This document shows, one piece after another, positions 1 to 8,583 of a stretch of 64,000 nucleotides of DNA. This DNA is from Mesobacillus subterraneus (lineage in GTDB: Bacteria > Bacillota > Bacilli > Bacillales > Cytobacillaceae): contig NZ_RSFW01000009.1 in the NCBI RefSeq assembly GCF_003937825.1, positions 186,001 through 250,000 on the forward strand, in the 5' to 3' direction. The notes under the pieces are model-generated. The model saw only the letters and a program-made list of their open reading frames with translations, was not told the origin of the DNA and did no database searches. Position 1 is the first letter of the stretch. Every line of letters begins with the position of its first letter. The translations under genes and the position numbers were made by a program.

Positions 1-299
1 CCCCCCAGTAAGAAGGTAGTTACATAAAAAGTCATAAGGGACTTTACAAAAAAACGGAATCTATTGTATCCGAAGGCTGCAAGGACCATGAGAATCGAGA
101 AAAACAATTTACCAACTGGGTGCCCGGCAGCAGCATGTAACGGAGTAATAGACAAAATAATGAGCATTGAACCGATAGCGCCCCCCAATGCAAGCCGCCA
201 CAACTTAACCTGCCTTTTAAGGATGATCGCGGTCAAATAAAGAAGGAACGTATCAAATAATAGATTCAGCGCCCAAATCACATCCAGATAGACCTTCAC
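1..299 (-). CDS. spoIIGA: SpoIIGA, sporulation sigma-E factor-processing peptidase (N-terminal part)
   Basis: Only the first 99 codons are in the window; the gene runs off the left edge. Translation from a GTG start gives KVYLDVIWALNLLFDTFLLY and then further hydrophobic segments, which matches the membrane-embedded N-terminal half of SpoIIGA, the aspartic protease that cleaves pro-sigma-E after septation. The protease half lies outside. The GTG at 299 is preceded by AGGAGGAT with a 7-nt gap, so the start is well supported. It lies just downstream of ftsZ, as in other Bacillus genomes, but behind its own leader and after a terminator, so it is a separate unit. sigE would be expected next, outside the window. 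Confidence 0.9.
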   Translation of the reverse strand, partial: MKVYLDVIWALNLLFDTFLLYLTAIILKRQVKLWRLALGGAIGSMLIILSITPLHAAAGHPVGKLFFSILMVLAAFGYNRFRFFVKSLMTFYVTTFLLG

Positions 300-461
300 C
301 TCTCATCCTCCTGATTAAAGAGCGTTAGCACCTAATTTGTCCTTCACGCCAATATGAACTTGATAGCATTAACAGTCAGTCAGAAAGCTTCGTGCTGGAT
401 CGGCAGATAAGGGAGAATGAAATACGTGCAGTGTTTCTCCTCTATCATTCCGTTACGAAAA

Positions 462-494
462 AGTATATCGTCTATGACCTATGAAGTGTGTCAC
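462..494 (-). promoter_or_regulatory. possible spoIIG promoter with long spacer
   Basis: On the minus strand GTGACA (494-489) is followed after 21 nt by TATACT (467-462). The B. subtilis spoIIG promoter is known as a sigma-A promoter with an abnormally long spacer (about 22 bp) that needs phosphorylated Spo0A. I could not find perfect Spo0A boxes (TGTCGAA) here, so this is a guess from the hexamers and the location. It would give a leader of about 155 nt. Confidence 0.3.
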
Positions 495-640
495 ATTCTG
501 GCAACAAAACAACAGAGATTTTCACTTTTACATTCGGATTTTGTCAATTTTCAGATTATTTATTGAATGGATAAACGGAATGATGTACTAGTAGGTTTAA
601 TCCTGAGAAGTCAAAAGCAATATCAATTCTCTTCATAGAA

Positions 641-671
641 AAGGGACATAGCCTGTTCGGCTATGCCCCTT
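641..671 (-). terminator. rho-independent terminator after ftsZ
   Basis: A 13-bp stem (one G-U pair) with a 5-nt loop lies directly after the ftsZ stop; on the minus strand it is followed by TTTTCT. It separates ftsAZ from spoIIGA. Confidence 0.8.
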
Positions 672-682
672 GAATGTTTCAA

Positions 683-1825
683 TTAACGTCTTCTATTGCG
701 GTTGCGCAGGAAAGTTGGAATATCCAATGCATCTTCACCCTGGGATGAAGGATTGCTTCTCGGTGCTTCCTGCTGGATCTCTTCGCGCTTTGGCTGTTCT
801 CGTTTGACCGCTCCCAGGCCCTGCTTCTGCTGGCCGCCAAAACCTGGTCTTTGCGGCTTTGTCTGGGTGACTTCTTCGTTGAATCCTGTAGCAATCACAG
901 TAACAATGATTTCGTCCTTAAGGTTCTCATTGATGACAGAACCGAAAATCATGTTTACATCCTGGTCTGAAGCTGAAGCTACAATATCAGCAGCTTCCTG
1001 GACTTCATACAGGCTCAAATTCGTGCCGCCAGTAATGTTCATCAAGACACCCTGTGCTCCATCAAGCGATGTTTCAAGCAATGGAGACGAAATAGCTTTT
1101 TTGGCTGCCTCAGTAGCACGGTTTTCTCCTGATGCTACCCCAATACCCATCAAGGCTGAACCTTTATTGGACATGATTGTTTTTACGTCAGCGAAGTCAA
1201 GGTTGATCAATCCTGGAGTAGCGATCAAGTCAGAAATACCCTGGACACCCTGGCGAAGAACATTATCCGCCTCACGGAATGCTTCAAGCATAGGTGTACT
1301 CTTGTCGACAATCTCAAGCAAGCGGTCGTTTGGAATGACGATCAGTGTGTCTACCGCTTCCTTCATTGCACCTATTCCACCGCCAGCTTGCCCGGCACGC
1401 TTGCGTCCTTCAAAAGTGAATGGGCGTGTAACAACCCCCACCGTTAACGCACCAAGATCTTTGGCGATCTGTGCGATTACCGGTGCAGCACCCGTTCCAG
1501 TTCCACCGCCCATTCCGGCAGTAACGAACACCATGTCTGCACCTTTCAATACTTCTTCGATTTGCTCTTTGCTTTCCTCAGCAGCTTTTTTGCCTACCTC
1601 AGGGTTTGCACCCGCACCAAGCCCGCGGGTCAACTTTGCGCCGATTTGCATTCTGATTTCAGCTTTGGAAAGGTTAAGCGCCTGTGCGTCAGTATTGACG
1701 GCGATGAACTCTACACCTTGTACACCGTGTTCAATCATTCGGTTAACCGCATTATTTCCGCCGCCGCCAACACCGATTACTTTTATCGTAGCAAGTGAAT
1801 CTAAATTCGTATCAAATTCCAACAT
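683..1825 (-). CDS. ftsZ: cell division protein FtsZ
   Basis: Tubulin-like GTPase that polymerises into the Z ring at mid-cell and recruits the division machinery. 380 residues, the usual length. The GTP-binding tubulin signature GGGTGTG is at 106-112, and the [11 protein letters not shown] segment (about 20-30) is also intact. The conserved C-terminal peptide that binds FtsA and SepF is present as DIPTFLRNR, followed by a basic tail. It is the second gene of an ftsA-ftsZ pair (40-nt gap) and is followed by a strong terminator. A sigma-H-like promoter upstream of ftsA suggests extra expression at sporulation onset, as in B. subtilis. Confidence 0.98.
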   Translation of the reverse strand: MLEFDTNLDSLATIKVIGVGGGGNNAVNRMIEHGVQGVEFIAVNTDAQALNLSKAEIRMQIGAKLTRGLGAGANPEVGKKAAEESKEQIEEVLKGADMVFVTAGMGGGTGTGAAPVIAQIAKDLGALTVGVVTRPFTFEGRKRAGQAGGGIGAMKEAVDTLIVIPNDRLLEIVDKSTPMLEAFREADNVLRQGVQGISDLIATPGLINLDFADVKTIMSNKGSALMGIGVASGENRATEAAKKAISSPLLETSLDGAQGVLMNITGGTNLSLYEVQEAADIVASASDQDVNMIFGSVINENLKDEIIVTVIATGFNEEVTQTKPQRPGFGGQQKQGLGAVKREQPKREEIQQEAPRSNPSSQGEDALDIPTFLRNRNRRR

Positions 1826-1865
1826 GACAAATCCTCCTAATTCGCCGATTTCCTGTTAGCTCTGA

Positions 1866-3149
1866 TTATTCAAAAAAGTAGCCAAGAAATTTCTTCATTC
1901 TTGAGGTGACTTTTTCTTCAGGCTGTTTCTCAGGCTTCGATTTTGGATGCGGCTGTTTTTGAACTCTTTTTTCTTTCGGTTCTAATTCACTAAAAGCTGC
2001 TTCCATTTTCTTTCCTTTTAATTTCGCGTTCTTATAAGCAAATTGGATCAATCCTACTGCTGTTGTATACTGCGGTTCTCTTACTCCAATATAGTCAGGG
2101 ACCGCGAGTCGAATCCTGCTTTGGAAAATATCCTGGGCGAGTTCGAGTACGCCCTGCATATTGGCTGTACCTCCTGTTAAGACGAATCCGCCAGGAAGGT
2201 CTCTAATGTTCATCATCTTCAGCTCATCCTGGACAAGGGAGAAGATTTCCTCCATCCTTGCCTCGATGATGTCGGCAACTTCCAGCTGGTTGAACTGCTG
2301 TTGCTGGTCACTTCCGATGATTGAAACCTCGAAAACTTCCTCTTCGGAAGCATGGTCATAAAAGGCATGTCCATGCTTCAGTTTTAGCTTGTCTGCTTCT
2401 TCGGTAGTCGTGCGCAATCCGATGGACAAGTCTTTTGTTATATGATCCCCGCCAACCGGAATCACGGATGTCCCTCTCAGGTGCCCGTTCTCAAAAACGG
2501 CGACTGTCGTGGAACCGCCTCCGATATCAATCATAGCGACGCCCATGTTCTTCTCATCCTTCGAGAGAGCGAATGCTCCCGCCGCCAGCGGCTGAAGGGC
2601 AATATCCAGTATTTCCAGTCCAGCACGCTCCACACAACGAAGGGTATTATGTAAGATGGTTTTAGAACCTGTTATGATCGTACCTTCCATTTCGAGCCTG
2701 ACACCGATCATGCCCCTTGGATCATTGATTTCATCAAGGCCATCAACGATGAACTGCTTTGGAATCACGTCTATTATTTCTCGCTCGGGCGGGATTGATA
2801 CAACCTGCGCGGCATCAATGACCCTCGCGACATCCTCGTTCGTGATTTCACGGTTGTCGCTCGATACTGCAACCACGCCATGGCAAGGCAATAGCGATAC
2901 ATGGTTGCCGGTGACACCAACAATCACCTGGTTAATCTTCATACCTATCATTCTCTCAGCTTGCTCTACTGCCTTTTTAATAGAATGAACGGTTTCATCT
3001 ATATCAACAATGGAGCCCTTTCTCAACCCTTCGGACTTCACATTGCCAACACCAATTATATTTAAAGAGTCGTTGACCATTTCACCAATGATCACTTTGA
3101 CACTGGATGTACCGATGTCAAGACTGACATATATATCATTGCTGTTCAT
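1866..3149 (-). CDS. ftsA: cell division protein FtsA
   Basis: Actin-like ATPase that anchors FtsZ filaments to the membrane. 427 residues. The N-terminus contains the phosphate-1 loop SLDIGTSSVKVI, and later actin-fold motifs include MIDIGGGSTTV and VLTGGTANMQG. The last residues (RMKKFLGYFFE) form the amphipathic membrane-targeting helix, preceded by a Lys/Pro/Glu-rich linker. The ATG at 3149 has a GGAGGTG Shine-Dalgarno 7 nt upstream. It is cotranscribed with ftsZ; the 136-nt gap to sbp carries a sigma-H-like promoter. Confidence 0.97.
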   Translation of the reverse strand: MNSNDIYVSLDIGTSSVKVIIGEMVNDSLNIIGVGNVKSEGLRKGSIVDIDETVHSIKKAVEQAERMIGMKINQVIVGVTGNHVSLLPCHGVVAVSSDNREITNEDVARVIDAAQVVSIPPEREIIDVIPKQFIVDGLDEINDPRGMIGVRLEMEGTIITGSKTILHNTLRCVERAGLEILDIALQPLAAGAFALSKDEKNMGVAMIDIGGGSTTVAVFENGHLRGTSVIPVGGDHITKDLSIGLRTTTEEADKLKLKHGHAFYDHASEEEVFEVSIIGSDQQQQFNQLEVADIIEARMEEIFSLVQDELKMMNIRDLPGGFVLTGGTANMQGVLELAQDIFQSRIRLAVPDYIGVREPQYTTAVGLIQFAYKNAKLKGKKMEAAFSELEPKEKRVQKQPHPKSKPEKQPEEKVTSRMKKFLGYFFE

Positions 3150-3237
3150 TCTGTGGCACCTCCTTCAACAATTACATATGTTTGAACAACAATTTCGGAC
3201 GCTTATCTAATTGCTTTTCATTTTAATTTACACTACT

Positions 3238-3266
3238 TTATTCGTCACAATTAAATATTTCCCTTT
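3238..3266 (-). promoter_or_regulatory. sigma-H-type promoter for ftsAZ
   Basis: Minus strand: AAAGGGAAA (3266-3258), an 11-nt spacer, then GACGAATAA (3246-3238). The -10 element fits the sigma-H consensus RnnGAATww exactly; the -35 element fits RnAGGAwWW with one mismatch, and the spacing is typical. The B. subtilis ftsAZ operon has a sigma-H promoter in the same gap that supports polar septation. Confidence 0.6.
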
Positions 3267-3285
3267 TAAAATATCATTTTTTTTT

Positions 3286-3636
3286 CTACTTTTCACTTGA
3301 AGTCGACCATTTTGTCAATAATATTCTCCTGATAACAGCGATATTCTGGAACAGCCTCACTCCGAAGGCGAAAACTGCTGCTAAATACAAGTCTACACCA
3401 AGATGAACCCCTAGAAAAGCTAAACTTGCAGCTAAAACTATATTAAAAAAGAAACCTGATACAAAAACCTTTTCATCATAAATATTCTGCAGCTGGGCTC
3501 GGATTCCGCCGAACAAAGTATCAAGGGCGGCCAGGATCGCGATTGACAGGTAGTTCGAATATTCTGCAGGAATTCGTATATCGGTCAACAACCCAATGAT
3601 CGCACCGATGATCAGCCCCATGATTGGAAGCCACAT
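3286..3636 (-). CDS. sbp: small basic protein Sbp, DUF1290 membrane protein
   Basis: 116-residue membrane protein with three or four hydrophobic segments and a polar C-terminus, matching the DUF1290 family encoded just upstream of ftsA in Bacillus. Function is not established. Its ATG shares one base with the stop codon of ylxX, so the two are translationally coupled. It is the last gene of the murG-murB-divIB-ylxW-ylxX-sbp run. Confidence 0.85.
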   Translation of the reverse strand: MWLPIMGLIIGAIIGLLTDIRIPAEYSNYLSIAILAALDTLFGGIRAQLQNIYDEKVFVSGFFFNIVLAASLAFLGVHLGVDLYLAAVFAFGVRLFQNIAVIRRILLTKWSTSSEK

Positions 3637-4421
3637 TAGCCGTTGCCTCCCCCTTTATCTGTTTTCACGGATTCCATATGCCTGATTCTGATTGTATCCT
3701 GATAGGCAGGTACTGCCAATTGGCTTTCAGGCCTGTTCACCTTCACTTCAAGGTTATCGATGAAAAAATCTTCTGCAACCGAAGAAACCTTCATTCGGTT
3801 GTATAACTTTTCAGCCACCTGAGAATTTTCTACGATTACCTTTATTTCAATGGGGAAACGGTTCAATGAATGCCCATTGATTTTCGTCACCCTATTGATA
3901 TCCCTGATGACCGTTGTGTTGATCACCCTTTCGCCATCAACCGAAACCTGCTTTGCTCCATACATGTTCAATTCGTTCAACAGTCTTTTCAGCATATCCG
4001 GTGAAACCGAAGGAGGGTTGCCGCCCTCAACAACCAGGTTAAAGGCCGGGACAATCGATAAAGTAAGCCCTGGTCCGGTCACCTCAGTCAAACCTGCTTC
4101 AGTCTTCAATTCTGCAAGTGTCTCACGGAGCACTTCTTCCTTGCTTTGCTGCCGTTCCGTTTCATATTTTGCGATTTTTTCTTCATTTGACCTGATTTCC
4201 AGCAGCAGTTTTGACTGGAATTCCTTTTCTTTCATTAAATCCTCGCGAAGCTGCCATGTGTCTCTTGTGTCACGGACCACTGGTTCTCTCACTGTTTGAA
4301 ATTGGATGGCGACCATCAGCCCGATAATAGCCGCTATCATGCTGAAGCTAAGATTACTAGGTCGGCCCAAAACTCTCACCTTGCTTTCCATAAGGCCATT
4401 GCTGGTCGTGCCTGAGAACAT
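3636..4421 (-). CDS. ylxX: DUF881 family protein YlxX
   Basis: Bitopic membrane protein: one N-terminal transmembrane segment (about residues 25-40), a coiled coil rich in Glu/Lys/Gln, and a C-terminal DUF881 domain (LLNELNMYGAKQVSVDGERV and onwards). Paralogous to the preceding gene ylxW. Members sit in the dcw cluster of Firmicutes and are thought to act in division or sporulation septation, but the role is unknown. The start is uncertain: the ATG at 4421 has a poor ribosome site, and ATG 4391 or a TTG about 35 nt further in is possible; all keep the transmembrane segment. Confidence 0.8.
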   Translation of the reverse strand: MFSGTTSNGLMESKVRVLGRPSNLSFSMIAAIIGLMVAIQFQTVREPVVRDTRDTWQLREDLMKEKEFQSKLLLEIRSNEEKIAKYETERQQSKEEVLRETLAELKTEAGLTEVTGPGLTLSIVPAFNLVVEGGNPPSVSPDMLKRLLNELNMYGAKQVSVDGERVINTTVIRDINRVTKINGHSLNRFPIEIKVIVENSQVAEKLYNRMKVSSVAEDFFIDNLEVKVNRPESQLAVPAYQDTIRIRHMESVKTDKGGGNG

Positions 4422-4484
4422 CCACTGGCACTTACAAAAAGCCTATTAAACATTCATTTTAGGGAATACTTCCTTCTGTCAGAA

Positions 4485-5189
4485 TTAATTTCCCAGAATA
4501 GGATCCATTTTAATATCATTCATCTTTTCGAGAGAAAAAATGATCTGGTCGTTCACAAGCTGATCTTTTACCCCACCGGTAATGTTTAAAGCGGAGGAAA
4601 GAACATCGGGGTCACCAATTGCAGTAATTTCAAAAGGGGCGGGATGCTGGTAGCCATCCACCGTTATGACAGGTCCAGTACACAAAATATACGAATTATG
4701 GGCAATTCTCTGGCCGTTAACGGAAATTGCTGACGCACCTGAAATGTAAAGTTCGTTGATCACCTTGAATACATGGTGTTCGTGGACAAGGTAGTTATTG
4801 ATATTTTCTTCTTCAGGATTATACTCTCCATCAGCAAGAGTGACCTTAACACCTTTGCCGCTGACCTTCACCTTTCCCAGGAACATACGATATTTTTCAG
4901 CATCTTCCGCCATATTGAAGAAAACCTGGGCCTCTTTTGAAAGACTTGCTTCAATTTCCCTGACTTTCTCCTGCTTGGCATTCAGTTCCTTTTGAAGCTC
5001 GCGGTTTTTTTCTTCCTGTTCGATCAACTCATTCCTCAAGCCCAACTGCTGCTCCCACTGCCTGTTCGTCAAACCTTTGCTATGGTCATTCTCATCCTGG
5101 GTCACACGGAACGAAAAGGCAACCATAAAGCCAAGCACCAGAAAAACGAGTGAAAGGATGACACGGTTACTGTTCACTTTCTTTTTCAA
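4485..5189 (-). CDS. ylxW: DUF881 family protein YlxW
   Basis: DUF881 protein with an N-terminal transmembrane helix (VILSLVFLVLGFMVAFSF), a coiled coil (about 35-75) and the DUF881 domain (residues about 90-230, with ELYISGASAISVNGQRI). I chose TTG at 5189, six nt after AGAGGAAG, which overlaps the end of divIB by 23 nt; a GTG at 5177 is the alternative. An open frame extends further upstream to 5354, but that part lies entirely inside divIB and has no family resemblance. Function unknown; likely a membrane-tethered partner of YlxX. Confidence 0.8.
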   Translation of the reverse strand: MKKKVNSNRVILSLVFLVLGFMVAFSFRVTQDENDHSKGLTNRQWEQQLGLRNELIEQEEKNRELQKELNAKQEKVREIEASLSKEAQVFFNMAEDAEKYRMFLGKVKVSGKGVKVTLADGEYNPEEENINNYLVHEHHVFKVINELYISGASAISVNGQRIAHNSYILCTGPVITVDGYQHPAPFEITAIGDPDVLSSALNITGGVKDQLVNDQIIFSLEKMNDIKMDPILGN

Positions 5190-5958
5190 TTTCAACTTCC
5201 TCTGCTTCCTCTGATTCAAATGCTTTAAAATAGGAGCCAACCTCAAGGTCGATGACACCCTTTTTGGCAGGGTCCAGCTGGCTGACAATTGATGGGTAAT
5301 GCGCCATCTTCTCAGAGAAAGTCCTGAGAGTGGCGTTAACCTCAAAGCCGTCATTCATATATAACTTGACAAGAAACTGATCTGTCTTTGAAGGCTTGGA
5401 ATGAACCTCTGATATGGAATTGATGACTTCTTGAGGAAGTTCCTCAAGCGAAGCGATCATTTCATCCAGAACCTTGCCCTCTTTAAAACCGATCAGGATC
5501 GGAGCATTGACAGGAATTTCATCTATTCGTTTCTCACCAAGGATATGTCCATTTTCAAGGACTGGATAAAAATCCTTCCCCTTTGATATGTAGGCAAGCC
5601 GGTTGTATTCCTCAATTCTTATCGCCACTGTATTGGGGAGCAGGATATCCACAACAGCTTTTTTAACTTCCTGGATCTTTTGCAGTTCCTTTTCCACTTC
5701 TCCCTTGCTGATTTTCCATACATTGGTTTCAAGGGTAAGTCCGCTTTCTTCGACAATCTGATCATAAGAATAGGATTCATTTCCGGTAACAGTGATTTTC
5801 TTCACCTTGCTTAATGGTGATTGAAAATAGATCACACTGGCTATCAGGATAAAAAACATAGCGAGCAGCATGATGAGCCTTCTATTTGCTTTCTTGCGCC
5901 TCTGATGTTTTAACTTCGGAATCCGGTCTTCAATTGAGACGATTTTCCCCTTGTCCAT
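5167..5958 (-). CDS. divIB: cell division protein DivIB (FtsQ)
   Basis: Bitopic division protein of the FtsL-DivIC-DivIB complex that controls septal peptidoglycan synthesis. 263 residues from the ATG at 5958, which has AGAGGGG seven nt upstream; the open frame continues 16 codons further but without a ribosome site. A basic cytoplasmic tail (residues about 10-28) precedes one transmembrane segment (about 30-48), then the POTRA domain starting SKVKKITVTGNESYSYDQI, a beta domain, and an acidic tail (about 245-263). Confidence 0.93.
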   Translation of the reverse strand: MDKGKIVSIEDRIPKLKHQRRKKANRRLIMLLAMFFILIASVIYFQSPLSKVKKITVTGNESYSYDQIVEESGLTLETNVWKISKGEVEKELQKIQEVKKAVVDILLPNTVAIRIEEYNRLAYISKGKDFYPVLENGHILGEKRIDEIPVNAPILIGFKEGKVLDEMIASLEELPQEVINSISEVHSKPSKTDQFLVKLYMNDGFEVNATLRTFSEKMAHYPSIVSQLDPAKKGVIDLEVGSYFKAFESEEAEEVEIEKESEQ

Positions 5959-6067
5959 TTTCAATCCCCTCTTTATCGGCTGAACCCATTTCCTAAAGAA
6001 CAACATCTATCATGAGCTTACAGGTTGAAGCCATCTCTAAGATATATTTTCCAATGACCAGACGGAT

Positions 6068-6097
6068 GACTGTATGCAGGCTTGTCCATACACAGTC
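6068..6097. other. hairpin between murB and divIB
   Basis: GACTGTATG and CATACACAGTC form an imperfect 9-bp stem with a 10-nt loop in the 258-nt gap between the murB stop and the divIB start. On the minus strand there is no T-run after it, so it is not a normal terminator; it could be an RNA processing or attenuation element. Nothing else is visible in this gap. Confidence 0.3.
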
Positions 6098-6216
6098 TTT
6101 AAAAAAGGAAAAGAGGAACGGCACAAGAAAGGATACATGCTGTTTCTCTCCCCAATTTTCATCTAATCTAATGAATTATTATATCACAGAATTTGACAGC
6201 TTAAAGCAATTTCCTG

Positions 6217-7125
6217 TTATTTTCGGCCTATAATTTCAACCTCTGTCTCCATCTTGACTCCATGCTTTTCAAGAACTGTATCCTTAACGTGCTGAATAAG
6301 CCCCAATACATCCTCAGCCTTTGCATTTCCAGTATTGACGATAAAATTGGCATGAAGCTCAGAGATTTGCGCCCCGCCGATCCGGTGGCCCTTCAAGCCG
6401 GATTTTTCAATTAAATTGCCAGCGTAATTAGGAAGCGGATTCCTGAATACACTTCCGCAGCTCGGAAAGTTATAAGGCTGGGTATCCTTGCGGTAGTCCT
6501 TGTTTTTTTGCAGCTCAGCCACAATCTCTTCCCTGTTGCCTTCTTTCAACTGGAATACAGCTCCGACAACGATTCCAGGACGTTCCTTTTGGAGTACTGA
6601 TGTACGGTAGGAGAACTTCATTTCTTCATTCGTAAGCCACTCAAGCGAACCATCCTCAAAAAGCACATAAGCTTTTTCAAGGATTTGCGAAATGTCGGAT
6701 CCGTGGGCACCAGCATTCATATATACGGCACCGCCAATTGAGCCCGGAATGCCCCCGGCAAATTCCAGACCAGAAAGGCCTTTGCGGCTGATGGTGATGG
6801 CGAAGTTTACGAGTGACAAGCCTCCGCCTGCTGTTACCTTCGTTCCATCGATCTCTAAATCATCGATTCCAGAGCCGAGCTTTATTACAGCTCCTTCAAT
6901 TCCTTTATCAGACACAAGGAGATTGGACCCTCTTCCTATTACCGTCCATTTAACAGCTGAGGATTTGATTACATCAATTGCTTTTTTTAAATTCTCAATG
7001 GATGAAGGCTCAATAAGTATGTCGGCAGGTCCGCCGATTTTCATTGATGTATGGTTTGCCAGCGGTTCATTTTCCTTGACGGAACCGATGTTCAATTCTC
7101 TAAGTTTGTCAGCTAGATCCTTCAT
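6217..7125 (-). CDS. murB: UDP-N-acetylmuramate dehydrogenase MurB
   Basis: FAD enzyme that reduces UDP-GlcNAc-enolpyruvate to UDP-MurNAc in the cytoplasm with NADPH. 302 residues. The FAD-binding segment reads [14 protein letters not shown] (about 60-73), followed by [21 protein letters not shown] (two halves, about 117-137). The catalytic proton donor lies in CGSVFRNP, and the C-terminal LHANFIVN and ETEVEII segments are those of short (type IIb) MurB enzymes. ATG at 7125 follows AAGGAAGG. The gene is in the order murG-murB-divIB, as in B. subtilis. Confidence 0.97.
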   Translation of the reverse strand: MKDLADKLRELNIGSVKENEPLANHTSMKIGGPADILIEPSSIENLKKAIDVIKSSAVKWTVIGRGSNLLVSDKGIEGAVIKLGSGIDDLEIDGTKVTAGGGLSLVNFAITISRKGLSGLEFAGGIPGSIGGAVYMNAGAHGSDISQILEKAYVLFEDGSLEWLTNEEMKFSYRTSVLQKERPGIVVGAVFQLKEGNREEIVAELQKNKDYRKDTQPYNFPSCGSVFRNPLPNYAGNLIEKSGLKGHRIGGAQISELHANFIVNTGNAKAEDVLGLIQHVKDTVLEKHGVKMETEVEIIGRK

Positions 7126-7186
7126 AAATACCTTCCTTTCACGATACAGCTATTTTGACTATTTTATGCAGCTGCATGCCTATAGG

Positions 7187-8281
7187 CTACTTTTTAGCCA
7201 ATTGCTCAATGAGGCTGTACAGCCTTTGGGCGGCGTCAGGTATGCCTAGTTCTTTGGCCGCTTTCTTCATACCGGCCAATTTCTCTTCATTCCCCAGGAT
7301 CTGGTCAATATTCTCAACCAGCTTAGGTCCAGTAAGATCTTTTTCAAGCAAAAGCCTTGCTGCTCCATTATCACTCAGTGCCCTTGCATTCTTTTCCTGG
7401 TGGTTGTCAGTCACATATGGGCTTGGAATAAGGATGCTCGGAATCCCGAGTGACGTTAGTTCAGCCAACGTTGTAGCTCCGGCCCTGGAGACCGTTAAAT
7501 CAACCCCGGCAAGTACCTCGGGCATATTATGGATAAACGGCTTTATGATTACATTTTCCGGATTCCCTACCAGTTCAACCTCTTTTCGGACTTCCTCAAA
7601 ATGCACATCTCCCGTTACATATAACACCTGATATGTCTTGCTGCTTAATTCCGTCAGGCTTTTGACGACAGCCTCGTTGATCGGCCTCGCTCCCCTGCTT
7701 CCGCCAAAAATAAGAACTGTCGGTACCTTCAATTTCAGACCTGAAGATAATCGTCCCCTGATTCCATCCTGCCCCAGTACTTCTGACGCCCGCGGATTTC
7801 CTGTCAACACGACTTTTTCCTTCGGGAAGAACTCCCTGGCCTCTTCAAAACAAATGGCAATCTTATCAACATAGCGACTCAGGAACTTGTTTGTAAGACC
7901 GGGTACACTGTTTTGCTCATGGACAATTGTAGGTATGCCCATTTTCGCTGCCGCATAGACAACAGGGCCACAAACATAACCCCCGGTGCCAATTACAACA
8001 TCGGGCTTGAATTCCTTAAGCATTTTTTTACTGTCTCTGACACCCTTAAGGAAGCGCAGGACGGTTTTTACGTTTTCAAAAGAAATCTTTCGTTTGAAGC
8101 CTGTAATATGTATGGATTTAAAGGGGATATTTTCCCTGGGCACCAGATTGCTTTCGAGCCCTTTTTCGGTTCCTATGTACAGAAACTCAACATTGCTATC
8201 CTTCTTTTGAATCTCCCTGATCAGTGCAAGCGCAGGATAAATATGTCCACCCGTACCGCCGCCGCTAACTGCTATCTTCAT
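7187..8281 (-). CDS. murG: UDP-GlcNAc:lipid I N-acetylglucosaminyltransferase MurG
   Basis: GT28 glycosyltransferase that turns lipid I into lipid II at the inner membrane face. 364 residues from ATG 8281 (GAGGTG seven nt upstream); the open frame continues 28 codons upstream but without family similarity. The glycine-rich loop SGGGTGGH is at the very N-terminus, [11 protein letters not shown] and LIFGGSRGA mark the two Rossmann domains, and [11 protein letters not shown] is the UDP-GlcNAc-binding segment. It is separated from spoVE by 302 nt with a terminator, so it seems to start its own transcript. Confidence 0.97.
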   Translation of the reverse strand: MKIAVSGGGTGGHIYPALALIREIQKKDSNVEFLYIGTEKGLESNLVPRENIPFKSIHITGFKRKISFENVKTVLRFLKGVRDSKKMLKEFKPDVVIGTGGYVCGPVVYAAAKMGIPTIVHEQNSVPGLTNKFLSRYVDKIAICFEEAREFFPKEKVVLTGNPRASEVLGQDGIRGRLSSGLKLKVPTVLIFGGSRGARPINEAVVKSLTELSSKTYQVLYVTGDVHFEEVRKEVELVGNPENVIIKPFIHNMPEVLAGVDLTVSRAGATTLAELTSLGIPSILIPSPYVTDNHQEKNARALSDNGAARLLLEKDLTGPKLVENIDQILGNEEKLAGMKKAAKELGIPDAAQRLYSLIEQLAKK

Positions 8282-8544
8282 TTTCCACACCTCAGCAAAA
8301 ATCTCTATTTCTCTATACAGCCATTCTTTCTCTTTAGGGTGGACAGTTTCAAGGAAACCCATCACCCCAGCAAATCATGGCTCCCGAGATTGTGCCATAA
8401 AAAAGGCACTTCCCGGTTTTACCCTATTCTACTATATTCTAAACTTCAGGACGATTTTTAAAGATATTGTTATTTAAATGTAATATAGCATGAACAGGAG
8501 TATATTCCTATTACTATTCAGGATGCTTGCTGCCTTTTCCAATA

Positions 8545-8575
8545 AATAAAAGACCCTGCTGCAGGGTCTTTTATT
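8545..8575 (-). terminator. terminator after spoVE
   Basis: A near-perfect palindrome, AAAAGACCCTGC / GCAGGGTCTTTT, with a single-base centre sits about 10 nt after the spoVE stop. It is followed by T-rich sequence on the minus strand (A-rich on the plus strand). It cuts the cluster between spoVE and murG. The remaining 260 nt to murG hold no gene; a small GTGCC/GGCAC hairpin at 8396-8413 is the only other structure seen. Confidence 0.8.
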
Positions 8576-8583
8576 CTATGATC

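Noticed and set aside
696-1859. 387-codon open frame on the plus strand opposite ftsZ
   Set aside because: It is the antisense shadow of ftsZ, Ser/Pro-rich, with no ribosome site or family resemblance.
8396-8413. GTGCC/GGCAC hairpin upstream of murG
   Set aside because: The T-run is in its loop rather than after the stem, so it is not a terminator, and nothing else supports a function.
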